DNA of 64,000 nt from UBA8231 sp036011085 (GCA_036011085.1 DASCMS010000124.1:62001-126000), one strand, 5' to 3'; counted from the first letter of the stretch, positions 33,624 to 43,377 are shown. Notes: generated by a model from the letters alone, not told the origin. Numbers and translations: made by a program.

Positions 33624-34775
33624 ATGATCGCCGGCGTTCCGGCCGAATCGTACCCGGGGGAGCGTCGAGTCGCACTGGTTCCCGATGTCGCCCATGCCCT
33701 GACCACGAAGGGTATACGGATCCTGCTGCAGGCCGGTGCCGGTGATCCTGCCGGGTACCCGGATGCCGCCTATGCCGATCGTGGTGCCGAGGTCGTGGCG
33801 GATCGCCAGCAGCTGTTCGCTGCCGCCGATGTGGTCCTTCAGGTGCGTACCCACGGCGCCGATGCGGCCGGTGCCAGCGACCTGCCGCTGATGCGGGCGG
33901 GCCAGACCGTGATCGGTTTCGCCGATGCCCTCGACGGGGGAGCACCTCTGCAGGCACTGGCCGCGACTGGTGTTTCGCTCTACGCCATGGAACTGATGCC
34001 CCGTATCACCCGGGCTCAGAGCATGGATGCCCTGTCGTCGATGGCGACGATCGCCGGCTACAAGGCGGTCCTGCTCGCCGCCTCTGAGCTTCCCCGGATC
34101 TTCCCCCTGATGATGACAGCTGCCGGCACCCTGGCGCCGGCGCGGGCCCTCGTCATCGGTGCCGGCGTCGCCGGCCTGCAGGCGATCGCCTCGGCGCGCC
34201 GGTTGGGCGCCCGCGTGTCGGCGTACGACGTACGGCCCGCGGTGAAGGAACAGGTGCAATCACTCGGCGCCGACTTCGTCGAGCTCGATCTGGCCTCCGA
34301 TGATTCGGAGGATGCCGGTGGTTATGCCCGGGCAGCGGACGAGGCGTTCTATCAGAAACAGCGCGAGGAGCTGGGTAAGGTGGTGGCCGAGTCCGATGTC
34401 GTGATCACCACGGCGGCCATCCCGGGACAGCCGGCGCCAAAGCTGATCACAGCAGATGCCGTGCGTGCCATGCCACCCGGATCCGTCATCGTCGACCTGG
34501 CTGCTGAACGCGGCGGCAACTGCGAGCTGACGCGGCCTGACGAAACCATCGTCGACACCGGTACGACGATCCTGGGACCGACGAATCTGCCGGCGACGGT
34601 GCCGGCTCACGCCAGCCAGATGTATGCCCACAACATCTCGACCTTCGTGCAGCATCTGCGTGATGAGGAGAGCGGCCAGCTGCAGATGAACATGGAGGAC
34701 GAGATCACGGCAGGCACACTTGTGGCCCGCGATGGCGCCATCGTACATCCAAGATTGCTGGAAGGGTCGGACTGA
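33624..34775 (+). CDS. pntAA: NAD(P) transhydrogenase subunit alpha part 1
   Basis: A 383-residue NAD(H)-binding domain I of proton-translocating transhydrogenase, which makes NADPH from NADH at the cost of the proton gradient. ATG 33624 gives IAGVPAESYPGERRVALVP, the exact family start; TTG 33612 is an upstream alternative. Further motifs are YAMELMPRITRAQSMDALSS, the Rossmann loop ALVIGAGVAGLQAIASARRLG and the mobile-loop region. Followed by the membrane subunit with 1 bp between genes. Confidence 0.95.
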   Translation: MIAGVPAESYPGERRVALVPDVAHALTTKGIRILLQAGAGDPAGYPDAAYADRGAEVVADRQQLFAAADVVLQVRTHGADAAGASDLPLMRAGQTVIGFADALDGGAPLQALAATGVSLYAMELMPRITRAQSMDALSSMATIAGYKAVLLAASELPRIFPLMMTAAGTLAPARALVIGAGVAGLQAIASARRLGARVSAYDVRPAVKEQVQSLGADFVELDLASDDSEDAGGYARAADEAFYQKQREELGKVVAESDVVITTAAIPGQPAPKLITADAVRAMPPGSVIVDLAAERGGNCELTRPDETIVDTGTTILGPTNLPATVPAHASQMYAHNISTFVQHLRDEESGQLQMNMEDEITAGTLVARDGAIVHPRLLEGSD

Positions 34776-34776
34776 A

Positions 34777-35055
34777 ATGGAGACACTGGTAGCGGCGCTG
34801 ACCGTGTTCGTGCTGGCCGTGTTCGTGGGCTTCGAGATCATCACCAAGATCCCGCCCACGCTGCATACCCCCCTCATGTCGGGATCGAATGCGATCTCTG
34901 GAATCACCTTGATCGGGGCTCTGCTGTCGGCGGGAGCTCAGCATACCGAGCTGACGACGTGGCTCGGTTTTGCCGCCGTGGTCTTCGCCACGATCAACGT
35001 CGTCGGTGGATTCCTGGTCACCAACCGCATGCTCAGCATGTTCCGTCGGAAGTAG
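34777..35055 (+). CDS. pntAB: NAD(P) transhydrogenase subunit alpha part 2
   Basis: A 92-residue membrane protein with three hydrophobic segments (residues 4-21, 39-52, 61-81) and the conserved FEIITKIPPTLHTPLMSGSN stretch leading into domain II. In many alphaproteobacteria and other phyla this piece is a separate gene, as here, rather than fused to PntA. The start is ATG 34777, one base after the stop of part 1. Confidence 0.95.
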   Translation: METLVAALTVFVLAVFVGFEIITKIPPTLHTPLMSGSNAISGITLIGALLSAGAQHTELTTWLGFAAVVFATINVVGGFLVTNRMLSMFRRK

Positions 35056-35065
35056 GCAACCGGTC

Positions 35066-36457
35066 GTGAGTTCCACATTCATCAACGTCGCCTACCTGAT
35101 CGCTTCGATCCTGTTCATCTTCGGCTTGAAGGGACTGACTCATCCCCGCACAGCTGTACAGGGCAACCGCTATGGCGCTCTGGCCATGTTCATCGCCGTG
35201 GCGGCGACGCTGCTGGATCAGCAGATCCTCTCCTTCGAGTGGATCCTGATCGGCGTCCTGCTGGGCGGTCTGATCGGCGGTCTGCTGGCGGCGAAGATCG
35301 CCATGACGGACATGCCACAGCTCGTGGCTCTGTTCAACGGCTTCGGCGGTGGCGCCTCCGTGCTGGTCGCCGGCGCCGCTCTCATCGAAGCGGGCTTGCC
35401 GACGACACCCGGAACGACGCACACGTTCACCGTGGCCACGGCTGCCTCCGGCATCATCGGTGCTGTCACCTTCTGGGGCAGCCTCATCGCCTTCGCCAAG
35501 CTGCAGGAGCTGATGTCGGGCAACCCGATGACGTTCCCGGGGCAACAGGTCTTCAACGTACTTGTGGCGCTGGCCTGTCTGGCCCTCGGCGGCTGGATCG
35601 TCGCCGACCCGACCGCACCTGAGCCCTACTGGATCATGACCGGCATCGCCTCACTGCTGGGGATTCTGATCGTGATTCCCGTGGGCGGTGCCGACATGCC
35701 GGTGATCATCGCCTTTCTCAACTCGGCTTCCGGACTGGCGGCGGCGGCCACCGGTTTTGTCCTGGGCAACAACATCCTCATCGTCGCCGGTTCGCTGGTG
35801 GGTGCCTCAGGACTGATCCTGACCAAGATCATGTGCAAGGCGATGAATCGTTCCCTGGCCAACGTCTTCATCGGCGGCGTCGGGGGCGAGGTCATAGCCG
35901 GTGCCGGTGACGAGATCTACGAAGGGCACATCAAGTCGACGTCGGGCGAAGAGGTCGCCATGCTGTTTGATACGGCCAGGCGCGTCGTCGTCGTGCCCGG
36001 ATACGGCATGGCCGTCGCCCAGGCACAACACGCGGTACGGGACATGGCCAATATCCTGGAGAGCCGCGGCGTCGAGGTGGAATACGCCATCCATCCGGTG
36101 GCCGGGCGTATGCCGGGTCACATGAACGTGCTGCTCGCCGAGGCCGAGGTGCCGTACGAGAAGTTGCAGGAGATGGACCTGATCAACCCCACGTTTGAGC
36201 AGACCGATGTGGCACTCGTCATCGGCGCCAACGACGTGGTCAATCCACTGGCGCGGGAGGACGATTCCGGTCCCATCGCCGGCATGCCGATTCTCGATGT
36301 GGACAAGGCGCGCACCGTGGTCGTCATCAAGCGCAGTCTGAGTCCGGGTTTTGCCGGCATCGCCAATCCGCTCTTCGCCGCGGACAATACTCTGATGTAC
36401 TTCGGTAGCGCCAAGGAAGCCATTCTGGATCTGGTGGTGGCCCTCAAAGAAGGGTGA
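35066..36457 (+). CDS. pntB: NAD(P) transhydrogenase subunit beta
   Basis: A 463-residue subunit with about nine membrane helices of domain II (residues 1-270, including LFNGFGGGASVLVAGAAL) and a C-terminal NADP(H)-binding domain III (VVVVPGYGMAVAQAQHAV, HPVAGRMPGHMNVLLAEA, LVIGANDVVNPLAR, KRSLSPGFAGIANPLF). The start is GTG 35066, 10 bp after pntAB. It ends 1 bp before the stop of the convergent dioxygenase gene. Confidence 0.96.
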   Translation: MSSTFINVAYLIASILFIFGLKGLTHPRTAVQGNRYGALAMFIAVAATLLDQQILSFEWILIGVLLGGLIGGLLAAKIAMTDMPQLVALFNGFGGGASVLVAGAALIEAGLPTTPGTTHTFTVATAASGIIGAVTFWGSLIAFAKLQELMSGNPMTFPGQQVFNVLVALACLALGGWIVADPTAPEPYWIMTGIASLLGILIVIPVGGADMPVIIAFLNSASGLAAAATGFVLGNNILIVAGSLVGASGLILTKIMCKAMNRSLANVFIGGVGGEVIAGAGDEIYEGHIKSTSGEEVAMLFDTARRVVVVPGYGMAVAQAQHAVRDMANILESRGVEVEYAIHPVAGRMPGHMNVLLAEAEVPYEKLQEMDLINPTFEQTDVALVIGANDVVNPLAREDDSGPIAGMPILDVDKARTVVVIKRSLSPGFAGIANPLFAADNTLMYFGSAKEAILDLVVALKEG

Positions 36458-36458
36458 C

Positions 36459-37277
36459 TCAGCCGTTCCAGCAGCCCTCGGTGTATGGATCGCGCCGGAA
36501 GAGCTTTCGGCGTCCGGGACTGGCACACTCCATCCATTCGTCCGGGATCTTCTGGGTGTACCGATGCGGTGGCCCCGCCTCTTTGAAGATGTCGATGTTG
36601 AACAGGCGGTAGGGCTGCGGTGAGTCGGCAGGCTTGGCCTCGACGGCATGGAAGATGCGGGCGTTGATGTAGACCATGCTCCCCGGAGGCACTTCGAGGG
36701 ACACCTCCTCCAGTTTGCGCCCGGCTTCGGCGTCAAACTCTCCTGCCAACAGACGCTCGGCAGTGACCTCGGTCGTGGGGGCAATCAGGTGACTGCCCGG
36801 AATCACCTTGAGGCTGCGGTCGCCACGGGCGAAACCGTTGAGATAGTAGAGAATCTGGATGTAGCACCCGTCCCGTTCGGCGAGGTTCACAGGATGGTCG
36901 TGCTTCCAGTGGTGGTGGTCCTGGTGATAGGGGAGAGGACCGATGCCACGAGGTGCCAGGTTGAGGGCAGAATGGCAGAAGTGATACTCGGTGGCGAGGG
37001 TGGCCTGCAGCAGCGCGGTGACGAAGGGATCGTCGATCAGCTGGTCGCCGCAAGGGCCCCGCTCGTTCCAGGGGCGGACGAAATAGGCCCGCGGCTCATC
37101 CGCCATCCCGTCAAGGCCGTCGAGGTACTGCCGCACCGTATCGAGGCGGAGAATCTCTGCCGTCAGCTTCTCGCGCGCTTCGTCCTTGAAGATGTCGGGA
37201 TACAGGATGTAGCCGTCACGATGGTAGGCATCGACGTCCCCGTCGGTGGGGGCCAGCTGACGGAACAGCGTGCTCAC
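36459..37277 (-). CDS. phytanoyl-CoA dioxygenase (PhyH) family protein
   Basis: A 272-residue Fe(II)/2-oxoglutarate oxygenase. GTG 37277 overlaps the PncC stop as GTGA and opens VSTLFRQLAPTDGDVDAYHR. The double-stranded beta helix shows the HxD iron motif in PLPYHQDHHHWK, the distal His in NARIFHAVEAKP and the 2-oxoglutarate Arg soon after (PYRLFNID). PhyH proteins hydroxylate diverse small molecules and the family is strongly expanded in several marine candidate phyla. Substrate unknown. Confidence 0.85.
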   Translation of the reverse strand: MSTLFRQLAPTDGDVDAYHRDGYILYPDIFKDEAREKLTAEILRLDTVRQYLDGLDGMADEPRAYFVRPWNERGPCGDQLIDDPFVTALLQATLATEYHFCHSALNLAPRGIGPLPYHQDHHHWKHDHPVNLAERDGCYIQILYYLNGFARGDRSLKVIPGSHLIAPTTEVTAERLLAGEFDAEAGRKLEEVSLEVPPGSMVYINARIFHAVEAKPADSPQPYRLFNIDIFKEAGPPHRYTQKIPDEWMECASPGRRKLFRRDPYTEGCWNG

Positions 37278-37765
37278 GGCTGTTGATCGCTGACACATCG
37301 GGTCAGCAGGTCGAGGGCTGCCACGGCAAAGGCCCACATGTTCTCTTCCCGATCCGGGATTCCGGTGTCGAGGGTGATGGTCATCTCCACTGGTCCGGCC
37401 ACACCGATGCAGGTGTGCCCCGGGGCATCACCGTAGCGATTCCCCGCAGGTCCGGCAGCCCCTGTCTCACCGATTCCCCAATCGGCGTCCAGCCTTACTC
37501 GTGCCGAGCGCGCCAGATGCAGAGCATGGGTCTCCGTCGCCGCCCGTGCTTCTGCCATCGCCCCGTCTGCCACCGCCATCAATGTTGTCTTGCTGCCGCT
37601 GGTGTAGACCACGCCTCCACCCTTGAAGTAGGCGGACGCTCCTGGTACCGCCAGCAGCGAGGCCGAGATCACACCTCCCGCTGATGATTCGGCAACGGCC
37701 ACCGTCTGGCCGGTGGCCTTCAGAGCAGCGCCAGCTCTGCTGCCGGTACCTGCGAGAGTCGCCAT
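37274..37765 (-). CDS. pncC: CinA C-terminal domain protein, nicotinamide-nucleotide amidase
   Basis: A 163-residue stand-alone PncC/CinA-C domain, which hydrolyses nicotinamide mononucleotide to nicotinate mononucleotide in pyridine salvage. ATG 37765 follows AGGAGA by 8 nt. Motifs are VAVAESSAGGVISASLL (catalytic Ser region), YFKGGGVVYTSGSK and DWGIGETGAAGPAGNRYGD. Coupled by a 4-bp overlap to the PhyH gene, with no obvious functional link. Divergent from the third UroD-like gene over a 157-bp gap. Confidence 0.88.
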   Translation of the reverse strand: MATLAGTGSRAGAALKATGQTVAVAESSAGGVISASLLAVPGASAYFKGGGVVYTSGSKTTLMAVADGAMAEARAATETHALHLARSARVRLDADWGIGETGAAGPAGNRYGDAPGHTCIGVAGPVEMTITLDTGIPDREENMWAFAVAALDLLTRCVSDQQP

Positions 37766-37922
37766 CGGATGATCTCCTGGTCGGGCCACAGAGTCGGGCA
37801 AGTGGGTAGTGAAGGTGAGTCTCAGGGCAGGGGGAAGGCAAGTGAAAGCACCAGCAGGAGCTTGTCGATATCATATGTTGCGCGACACTCGGACTGACGC
37901 CACCACCGGAAGCAGGAGATGG

Positions 37923-39080
37923 ATGACACATCGAGAACGGGCTCTGGCCATCCTCAGATACCAGCCGTACGACCGATTGCCCCTGGTGCACTTCGGCTTC
38001 TGGTCGGGCCAGACGCTGCAGAAGTGGGCCGCCGAGGGTCACCTGCCCCTGTCAGAAGCCGACGCCTGGACCGACGGCAACGAGGTGGACGCCATCATCT
38101 CGGACCGGCTCGGTTTCGACTTCAACTGGCAGAGCATGTTCATCGCCAACAACCGTCTGCACCCAGGGTTCGACGGCAAGGTCGTCGAGGCGTTTGACGA
38201 TGGTTCGAAACACATCCTCAACGGCAACGGCGTCGTCGTCGTGCAGCGCCCTGAAGCCGGTTCGATCCCCGCCGAGATCGATCATCTGCTGAAGGACCGG
38301 GCAACCTGGGAGGAGCACTACCGCCACCGCCTGCAGTGGTCTGAGGATCGGGTCACCCAGGCCACCGTGTGCCGCGGCGGGCAGACCGTGCGCTTCGACG
38401 AGGGCGGCCTCGAGATTCTGCGTGCCGCGGACTGGGATACGCCGTACGGCCTGCACTGCGGCAGCCTCTTCGGGCAGATCCGTGATGTACTCGGACTGGA
38501 AGGTTCGGCCTATCTGCTGGCCGATGACGAGGCGCTGTTCGATGAAATGATCGAGCTGGTGGGCGATACGTGCTTCCGCACCGTCGAATTCATCCTACAG
38601 ACGGGTGCCCGGTTCGACTTCGCCCATTTCTGGGAGGATATCTGCTTCAAGAACGGTCCTCTCATCGTGCCCTCCGTGTTCGCCCACAAGGTCGGTCCCC
38701 AGTACCGGCGCATCACAGAACTGCTGAGTGAGTACAACATCGACATCGTCTCCCTCGACAGTGACGGTGTCATCGATGCCCTGGTGCCCATCTGGCTGGA
38801 GAACGGCGTCAACACCATGTTTCCCATCGAGGTCGGCACCTGGGGGGCCAGTATCGAACCATGGCGTCAGCTCTATGGTGAACAGGTGCGCGGCGTCGGT
38901 GGCATGAACAAGAACGTCTTCTCCCGGGATCGCGCCGCAGTGGACGCCGAGGTAGAGCGCCTGAAGCCTCTCGTCGAGCTCGGCGGTTTCCTGCCCTGCC
39001 CCGATCATCGTATCGCCCCCGACGGAGAATGGGAGCTGGTGCGCTACTACTGTGAGCGCATGCGAGAGGTCTTCGGCTGA
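37923..39080 (+). CDS. UroD-like family protein (third paralogue)
   Basis: A 385-residue UroD superfamily protein from ATG 37923, after a good AGGAG. It starts MTHRERALAILRYQPYDRLP, the usual opening. Later landmarks are FDFAHFWEDICFKNGPLIVP, VSLDSDGVIDALVPIWLENG and TMFPIEVGTWGASIEPWRQ. At the H-x-C metal motif it has Asp-Ser-Asp-Gly (near residue 279), so both zinc ligands are lost. The catalytic chemistry must differ from methylcobalamin:CoM methyltransferases; the function is unknown. The purine permease gene follows by 14 bp. Confidence 0.82.
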   Translation: MTHRERALAILRYQPYDRLPLVHFGFWSGQTLQKWAAEGHLPLSEADAWTDGNEVDAIISDRLGFDFNWQSMFIANNRLHPGFDGKVVEAFDDGSKHILNGNGVVVVQRPEAGSIPAEIDHLLKDRATWEEHYRHRLQWSEDRVTQATVCRGGQTVRFDEGGLEILRAADWDTPYGLHCGSLFGQIRDVLGLEGSAYLLADDEALFDEMIELVGDTCFRTVEFILQTGARFDFAHFWEDICFKNGPLIVPSVFAHKVGPQYRRITELLSEYNIDIVSLDSDGVIDALVPIWLENGVNTMFPIEVGTWGASIEPWRQLYGEQVRGVGGMNKNVFSRDRAAVDAEVERLKPLVELGGFLPCPDHRIAPDGEWELVRYYCERMREVFG

Positions 39081-39094
39081 AGCCACTGAGACGA

Positions 39095-40426
39095 ATGTTT
39101 CAGCTCGAAGAACACGGCACCACCGCGCGCCGCGAGATCCGCGCCGGAGTGACCACATTCCTGACGATGGCCTACATCGTCGCCCTGAATCCGCTGATTC
39201 TGTCGCAGGCCGGCATGCCGGCAGACGGGGTGATGGCGGCGACCTGTCTGGCGGCGGCCGTGGGTTGCCTGTTGATGGGGTTGTTGACGAACTACCCCTT
39301 CGCCCTGGCCCCGGGTATGGGGCTCAACGCCTTTTTCGTCTACACCGTCGTGCTCGGCATGGGGGTCTCGTGGCAGGGAGCGCTGGCGGCCGTGTTCGTC
39401 TCGGGCCTGCTCTTCGTATTGCTGACGCTGACCCGCGCCCGGGAAGCCATCGTCAACGCGATACCGCCACCACTGAAGTACGCCATCAGTGTCGGCATCG
39501 GCTTCTTCATCGCCCTCATCGGGCTCAAGAACGCCGGGCTCATCGTCTTCCATCCCGGCACCGGCAGCCTGGGGCTGGTGGACGGCAGATACTTCGCCGA
39601 TCCTGAACTGCAGGCCCTGCTGCCCTATGGGGCGTCGCCCGAGAGTGTGGGCCTGGCCCTGTTCGGCCTGGCGGTCACAGCCATTCTCATCGTACGCCAG
39701 GTTCGCGGAGGGCTGTTGTGGGGTATCGTCGCCACAACGTTGGCCGGCATCCCTTTCGGTGTCACCGGCGTTGGTGATGGCGGCATCATCGGCTGGCCGG
39801 CTGGCTTCGGCGAGGTTTTCCTCGCCCTCGACTTTGGCGAACTGATCACCCACGGACTGGTAACGGTGGTGCTGACCTTCACCTTCGTCGACCTCTTCGA
39901 CACCACCGGCACACTCGTAGGCCTGGCGAGCAAGGCCGGCTATCTCGACGACGAGGGCCGGTTGCCGAGGGTGCGGGGGGCGCTGCTGGCCGACTCGCTG
40001 GCCACGGTGGCAGGCGCCCTCTTCGGTACGAGCACGACGACCACGTATATCGAGAGCGCGTCAGGTATCGCTGACGGGGGTCGCACGGGTCTGACAGCGG
40101 TGACGACGGCGTTCCTCTTTCTGCTGGCCCTGTTCTTTGCGCCCCTCATCGCCCATGTGCCCGCCGTGGCCACGGCGCCGGTACTCGTCATCGTCGGCGT
40201 GTTCATGATGGAGCCGATGACGCGCATCAACTTCCGCGACGCCTCAGACGGGGTTCCGGCCTTTCTGACGATCGCCGTCATGCCTCTGGCGTTCTCCATA
40301 TCGGAGGGCATTGTGGCGGGCGTGCTGGCCTACACACTGCTGGCTGCCGCCCGCGGTCGGACCCGGCAGGTGGGTGTGACGATGTGGCTGCTCAGCGGCG
40401 TGTTCGTGCTGCGGTATCTGTTGTAG
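39095..40426 (+). CDS. NCS2 family purine permease (AzgA type)
   Basis: A 443-residue adenine/guanine/hypoxanthine permease of the AzgA branch of NCS2. About 13 hydrophobic segments are visible. Branch-specific motifs: AGVTTFLTMAYIVALNPLIL, NYPFALAPGMGLNAFFVYTV, FVDLFDTTGTLVGLASKAGY and GTSTTTTYIESASGIADGGRTG. It imports nucleobases with protons. The N-terminus EEHGTTARREI is typical. Probably co-transcribed with the preceding UroD-like gene. Confidence 0.9.
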   Translation: MFQLEEHGTTARREIRAGVTTFLTMAYIVALNPLILSQAGMPADGVMAATCLAAAVGCLLMGLLTNYPFALAPGMGLNAFFVYTVVLGMGVSWQGALAAVFVSGLLFVLLTLTRAREAIVNAIPPPLKYAISVGIGFFIALIGLKNAGLIVFHPGTGSLGLVDGRYFADPELQALLPYGASPESVGLALFGLAVTAILIVRQVRGGLLWGIVATTLAGIPFGVTGVGDGGIIGWPAGFGEVFLALDFGELITHGLVTVVLTFTFVDLFDTTGTLVGLASKAGYLDDEGRLPRVRGALLADSLATVAGALFGTSTTTTYIESASGIADGGRTGLTAVTTAFLFLLALFFAPLIAHVPAVATAPVLVIVGVFMMEPMTRINFRDASDGVPAFLTIAVMPLAFSISEGIVAGVLAYTLLAAARGRTRQVGVTMWLLSGVFVLRYLL

Positions 40427-40440
40427 TCGCTGCAGGATTC

Positions 40441-40470
40441 TTGACAAGCTGACGGAGACGTGGCTATCTA
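40441..40470 (+). promoter_or_regulatory. sigma70-type promoter of the secretin gene
   Basis: TTGACA (40441-40446), 18 bp, TATCTA (40465-40470), 23 bp before the ATG at 40493. The leader would be short or nearly absent, and no Shine-Dalgarno precedes the ATG. Confidence 0.6.
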
Positions 40471-40492
40471 GCGGAATCTGTACTCCAGTTAT

Positions 40493-42928
40493 ATGCACAC
40501 CTCACTCATCGGTCTGCCTGTGAACGACATCCGCCTCCGATCCTGGAGCCTGCTCCTGGCAGCCCTGCTGCTGGCAACACCTGGCAGCGGTGAACTGCTG
40601 CTGACTCCCACGCCGCACAAGACCCTCAGCCAGACGCGAAAACTGCTCGATGCCGCCGACCTGCAGGTCATGCTGCCACTCGGCTACGAACTGGCGCCGG
40701 AACTCGTCAACGTTGCGACATTGTCGCAGCGTCGCGGAGTAGACGAGGTCCGGGTTTATGTGTCAGGGACTGACCAGGTCGAAGTGGGAGTGACCGTCAC
40801 ACCTGGTGGCACGTTCGACATCGTCGTCTTCCGCGACGGCGACAGTGCGCTCGGTGACATCGAAATGGGGCTGAAGAAGCTGGTCGCTGCGGCCAGACGC
40901 GCGGCGTCGGCATCGTCGGAGCCCGACCTCGGGTACGAGATGCTGCGCCTGGGCCACATCGAGGCGGATCGCGCCGTGGGCCTGCTGAAAGCCCTTGGCT
41001 ACCACTCGGTGGAGTTCAGCGCGAAGAGTCAGGGCGGGAGTCAGATCTTCGATGTCGTACAGGGCCGAACGCCGAAGCTGCCCTGGGTGGTCAAGGTAAC
41101 CAACGCCTCCAAAACGAGCCTGATGGCCCCGGCCACAGGGTCGAAGTCATCATCCTCCAGATCGACAGCGACGTCCTCGTCCAAGGGCGGCATCGCCGGG
41201 GTGTTGCAGCTGGGCGGTTCCCATCTGCATTCCACGACCTCCGGGTCGCCGGAAGAGCGGCTGCTCATCGTCTACGACCGCAACGATCCGGAGGCCCTGG
41301 AAACCCTCGTCAACCTGCTGCACACCCACATCGACGTGGCGGCGCAGCAGATCGTCATCGAGGCCCTCGTGATCGAGGTGAACACGTCCAACCTGAATGA
41401 CCTCGGCTTCGAATGGCGCTCGTCGAACAGTGGCGCCAGCGCCAGTTTCGAGCGCGGGGCCACCGGCACACGCCAGGGCTCCTTTATCCTGTCACCAGAT
41501 GCCTTCACCGACTTCAACGCGTTTCGGGGCATGGTCGAGGCTCTGGAGGAGTCAGGAGACGCCGAGATTCTCTCGAGTCCCTCCGTGCTGGTGCTCAACG
41601 ATCGGCAGGCGCGCATCCAGGTGGGCCGTCAGATTCCCGTGTCGCGCACCACGGCAACGACCTCGGCAACGATCAAGGGCGTGGAGTATTTCCCGATCGG
41701 TATCGTGCTCAACCTGCGGCCACGGATCAACCGCGAGAAGTCCGAGGTGACGATGCAGATCGAGACGATCATCTCGTCGATCTCTCCGGAGTCGGCGGCC
41801 AAGCTCGAAGCGAGCTCCGGGGATATCACGTTCTCTCCCATCGTCGACAACCGTCAGGTCGAGACGTTCGTGCGGGTCGCCGACGGCACGCCCTTCATCA
41901 TCGGCGGGCTGCTGTCCACCGACGATCAGCAGGCGCGTATCAGTCTGCCGTTGTTCTCGCGCATTCCGGTCATCGGCAGACTGTTCACGCGGGAACGTAT
42001 CGAACACGAACGGCGCGAAGTGATCGTCGTCTTGACCCCACACATCGTGCCGCTGGAGGCGCGCAGCTTCTCGCAGCTGATCCCGAAGGATTCGGACATC
42101 TTCGATCGCTTCGACTTCACCCTGTTCCGCAACGCCTATCGCGTGCGTGACGACGAGGTGTGGGATCTGAAGTTCATCCAGGAGAGTCCCGTCCTGAGCA
42201 ACATCGTTGCCCGCACCCGCCTCTACGCCGAGCAGGATGTGATGATCCGGCGCCAGGAGCCCTTTGCCAGCTTCCTGGCCGGCAACATCCCCGGCGAGAG
42301 CGTCCTGGTGCGTCGGATGCTGAAGGACATCGTGGATAAGCTTGGCTTCGGTGAGCAGGTCGATCTGGGCAAGGTCTTCTTCTTCGAGACGGCCGACGAC
42401 GACAACTTGATGGACCGGATGCTGGATGATGCCCTCGGCGAGTTGCTGGCCACACCCGGCCGCGGGCTGGTGCTGACCTACGATGCCAGCAATGTGCCGA
42501 TGGAGGGGGAGAACTTCACCTATCCCTTCGCCACGGTGCGGGATACGCTGGTGCCCGAGGATGACCGCGAGCGGGTCCTGTTCCTGCGCGGACTGAACCC
42601 CGTGGACGAGGACGAGCGCCCCGAAAAGTGGTCCATTCTGCTGGCCAGCGAAGAGGACGCCGCCCACCTGCGCAATGTCCTCATCCTCAAGCGTCTGATG
42701 GACCTCAACACCAAGCTGCCGCAGACACTGACCGCTTTCCAGCCCGGCGTGCAGATTCTGTTTCCGAGCCGTGAAGACATGGCCAAACGCTATCACCTGA
42801 TCGACAGCGAGGTGGCACAACTGTTCTACGAGACGTCATCCAGCCAGTACTACCCGGCCTTTGAGCGCGTGTTCAACCGCCAGGTGCGCGAGGCGGAGAG
42901 TATCCTGGGGACGGGAGGCTTGAGATGA
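40493..42928 (+). CDS. secretin-family outer membrane protein with long C-terminal extension
   Basis: An 811-residue GspD/PilQ-type secretin. A signal peptide ends near residue 33; a GTG 27 nt downstream is another start. N-terminal domains run to about 210, a Ser-rich linker 217-235, then the secretin core 282-515 with QQIVIEALVIEVNTSNLNDLG, LSSPSVLVLNDRQARIQVG, IGIVLNLRPRIN and VIVVLTPHIVPLEARS. The remaining 295 residues have no counterpart that I recognise. No type II/III secretion or pilus genes are nearby, so it is an orphan secretin. It overlaps a small lipoprotein gene by 4 bp, which could be its pilotin (inference). Confidence 0.85.
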   Translation: MHTSLIGLPVNDIRLRSWSLLLAALLLATPGSGELLLTPTPHKTLSQTRKLLDAADLQVMLPLGYELAPELVNVATLSQRRGVDEVRVYVSGTDQVEVGVTVTPGGTFDIVVFRDGDSALGDIEMGLKKLVAAARRAASASSEPDLGYEMLRLGHIEADRAVGLLKALGYHSVEFSAKSQGGSQIFDVVQGRTPKLPWVVKVTNASKTSLMAPATGSKSSSSRSTATSSSKGGIAGVLQLGGSHLHSTTSGSPEERLLIVYDRNDPEALETLVNLLHTHIDVAAQQIVIEALVIEVNTSNLNDLGFEWRSSNSGASASFERGATGTRQGSFILSPDAFTDFNAFRGMVEALEESGDAEILSSPSVLVLNDRQARIQVGRQIPVSRTTATTSATIKGVEYFPIGIVLNLRPRINREKSEVTMQIETIISSISPESAAKLEASSGDITFSPIVDNRQVETFVRVADGTPFIIGGLLSTDDQQARISLPLFSRIPVIGRLFTRERIEHERREVIVVLTPHIVPLEARSFSQLIPKDSDIFDRFDFTLFRNAYRVRDDEVWDLKFIQESPVLSNIVARTRLYAEQDVMIRRQEPFASFLAGNIPGESVLVRRMLKDIVDKLGFGEQVDLGKVFFFETADDDNLMDRMLDDALGELLATPGRGLVLTYDASNVPMEGENFTYPFATVRDTLVPEDDRERVLFLRGLNPVDEDERPEKWSILLASEEDAAHLRNVLILKRLMDLNTKLPQTLTAFQPGVQILFPSREDMAKRYHLIDSEVAQLFYETSSSQYYPAFERVFNRQVREAESILGTGGLR

Positions 42929-43377
42929 AACCGATCTCGATGATCATCGCCCTGGGGGCCCTGCTGTTGTTCGCCGCGTGTGGTGACGAACCGGAGCGCA
43001 TTGTTTCCGGTGAGACGGAGGACGGCCGCTGGGAACTGACCCTCGAGGCCCGCAAGAACGCGCTACGTAGCGGCGAAGCACTGCCCGTGCGTGTGACTCT
43101 GGTGAGTCTGGCAGGTCAACCAGCGGCGACGTTCCGGGACACCATCGATTTTGTCGCCAATGCCGGCTCGGTGTCACCGAACCGCCTGGTGTTCACCTTC
43201 GTCGGCGCCGAGGACACGACCTACACGGGGGTCGGCAACACGACCCAGTTCAGCGACTGGGTCACCTATACGCTGTCGACTTCATCGAGTCAGGCCAATG
43301 AGGAGCGACAGGGAGAGATGAGTGCTCTGTTCCGTGATCTGGAAGCGGTGTTGAAGATTCGGATCGTGCAGGATTGA
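42925..43377 (+). CDS. small lipoprotein, possible secretin pilotin
   Basis: A 150-residue lipoprotein with lipobox LLFAAC (Cys19) after a hydrophobic leader. The body is a beta-rich Ig-like region: GRWELTLEARKNALRSGEAL, PVRVTLVSLAGQPAATF and DWVTYTLSTSSS. I do not recognise the family. The start overlaps the secretin stop (ATGA), so the two are made together. Pilotins are small lipoproteins that carry secretins to the outer membrane; that role is suggested by context, not by homology. Confidence 0.75.
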   Translation: MKPISMIIALGALLLFAACGDEPERIVSGETEDGRWELTLEARKNALRSGEALPVRVTLVSLAGQPAATFRDTIDFVANAGSVSPNRLVFTFVGAEDTTYTGVGNTTQFSDWVTYTLSTSSSQANEERQGEMSALFRDLEAVLKIRIVQD

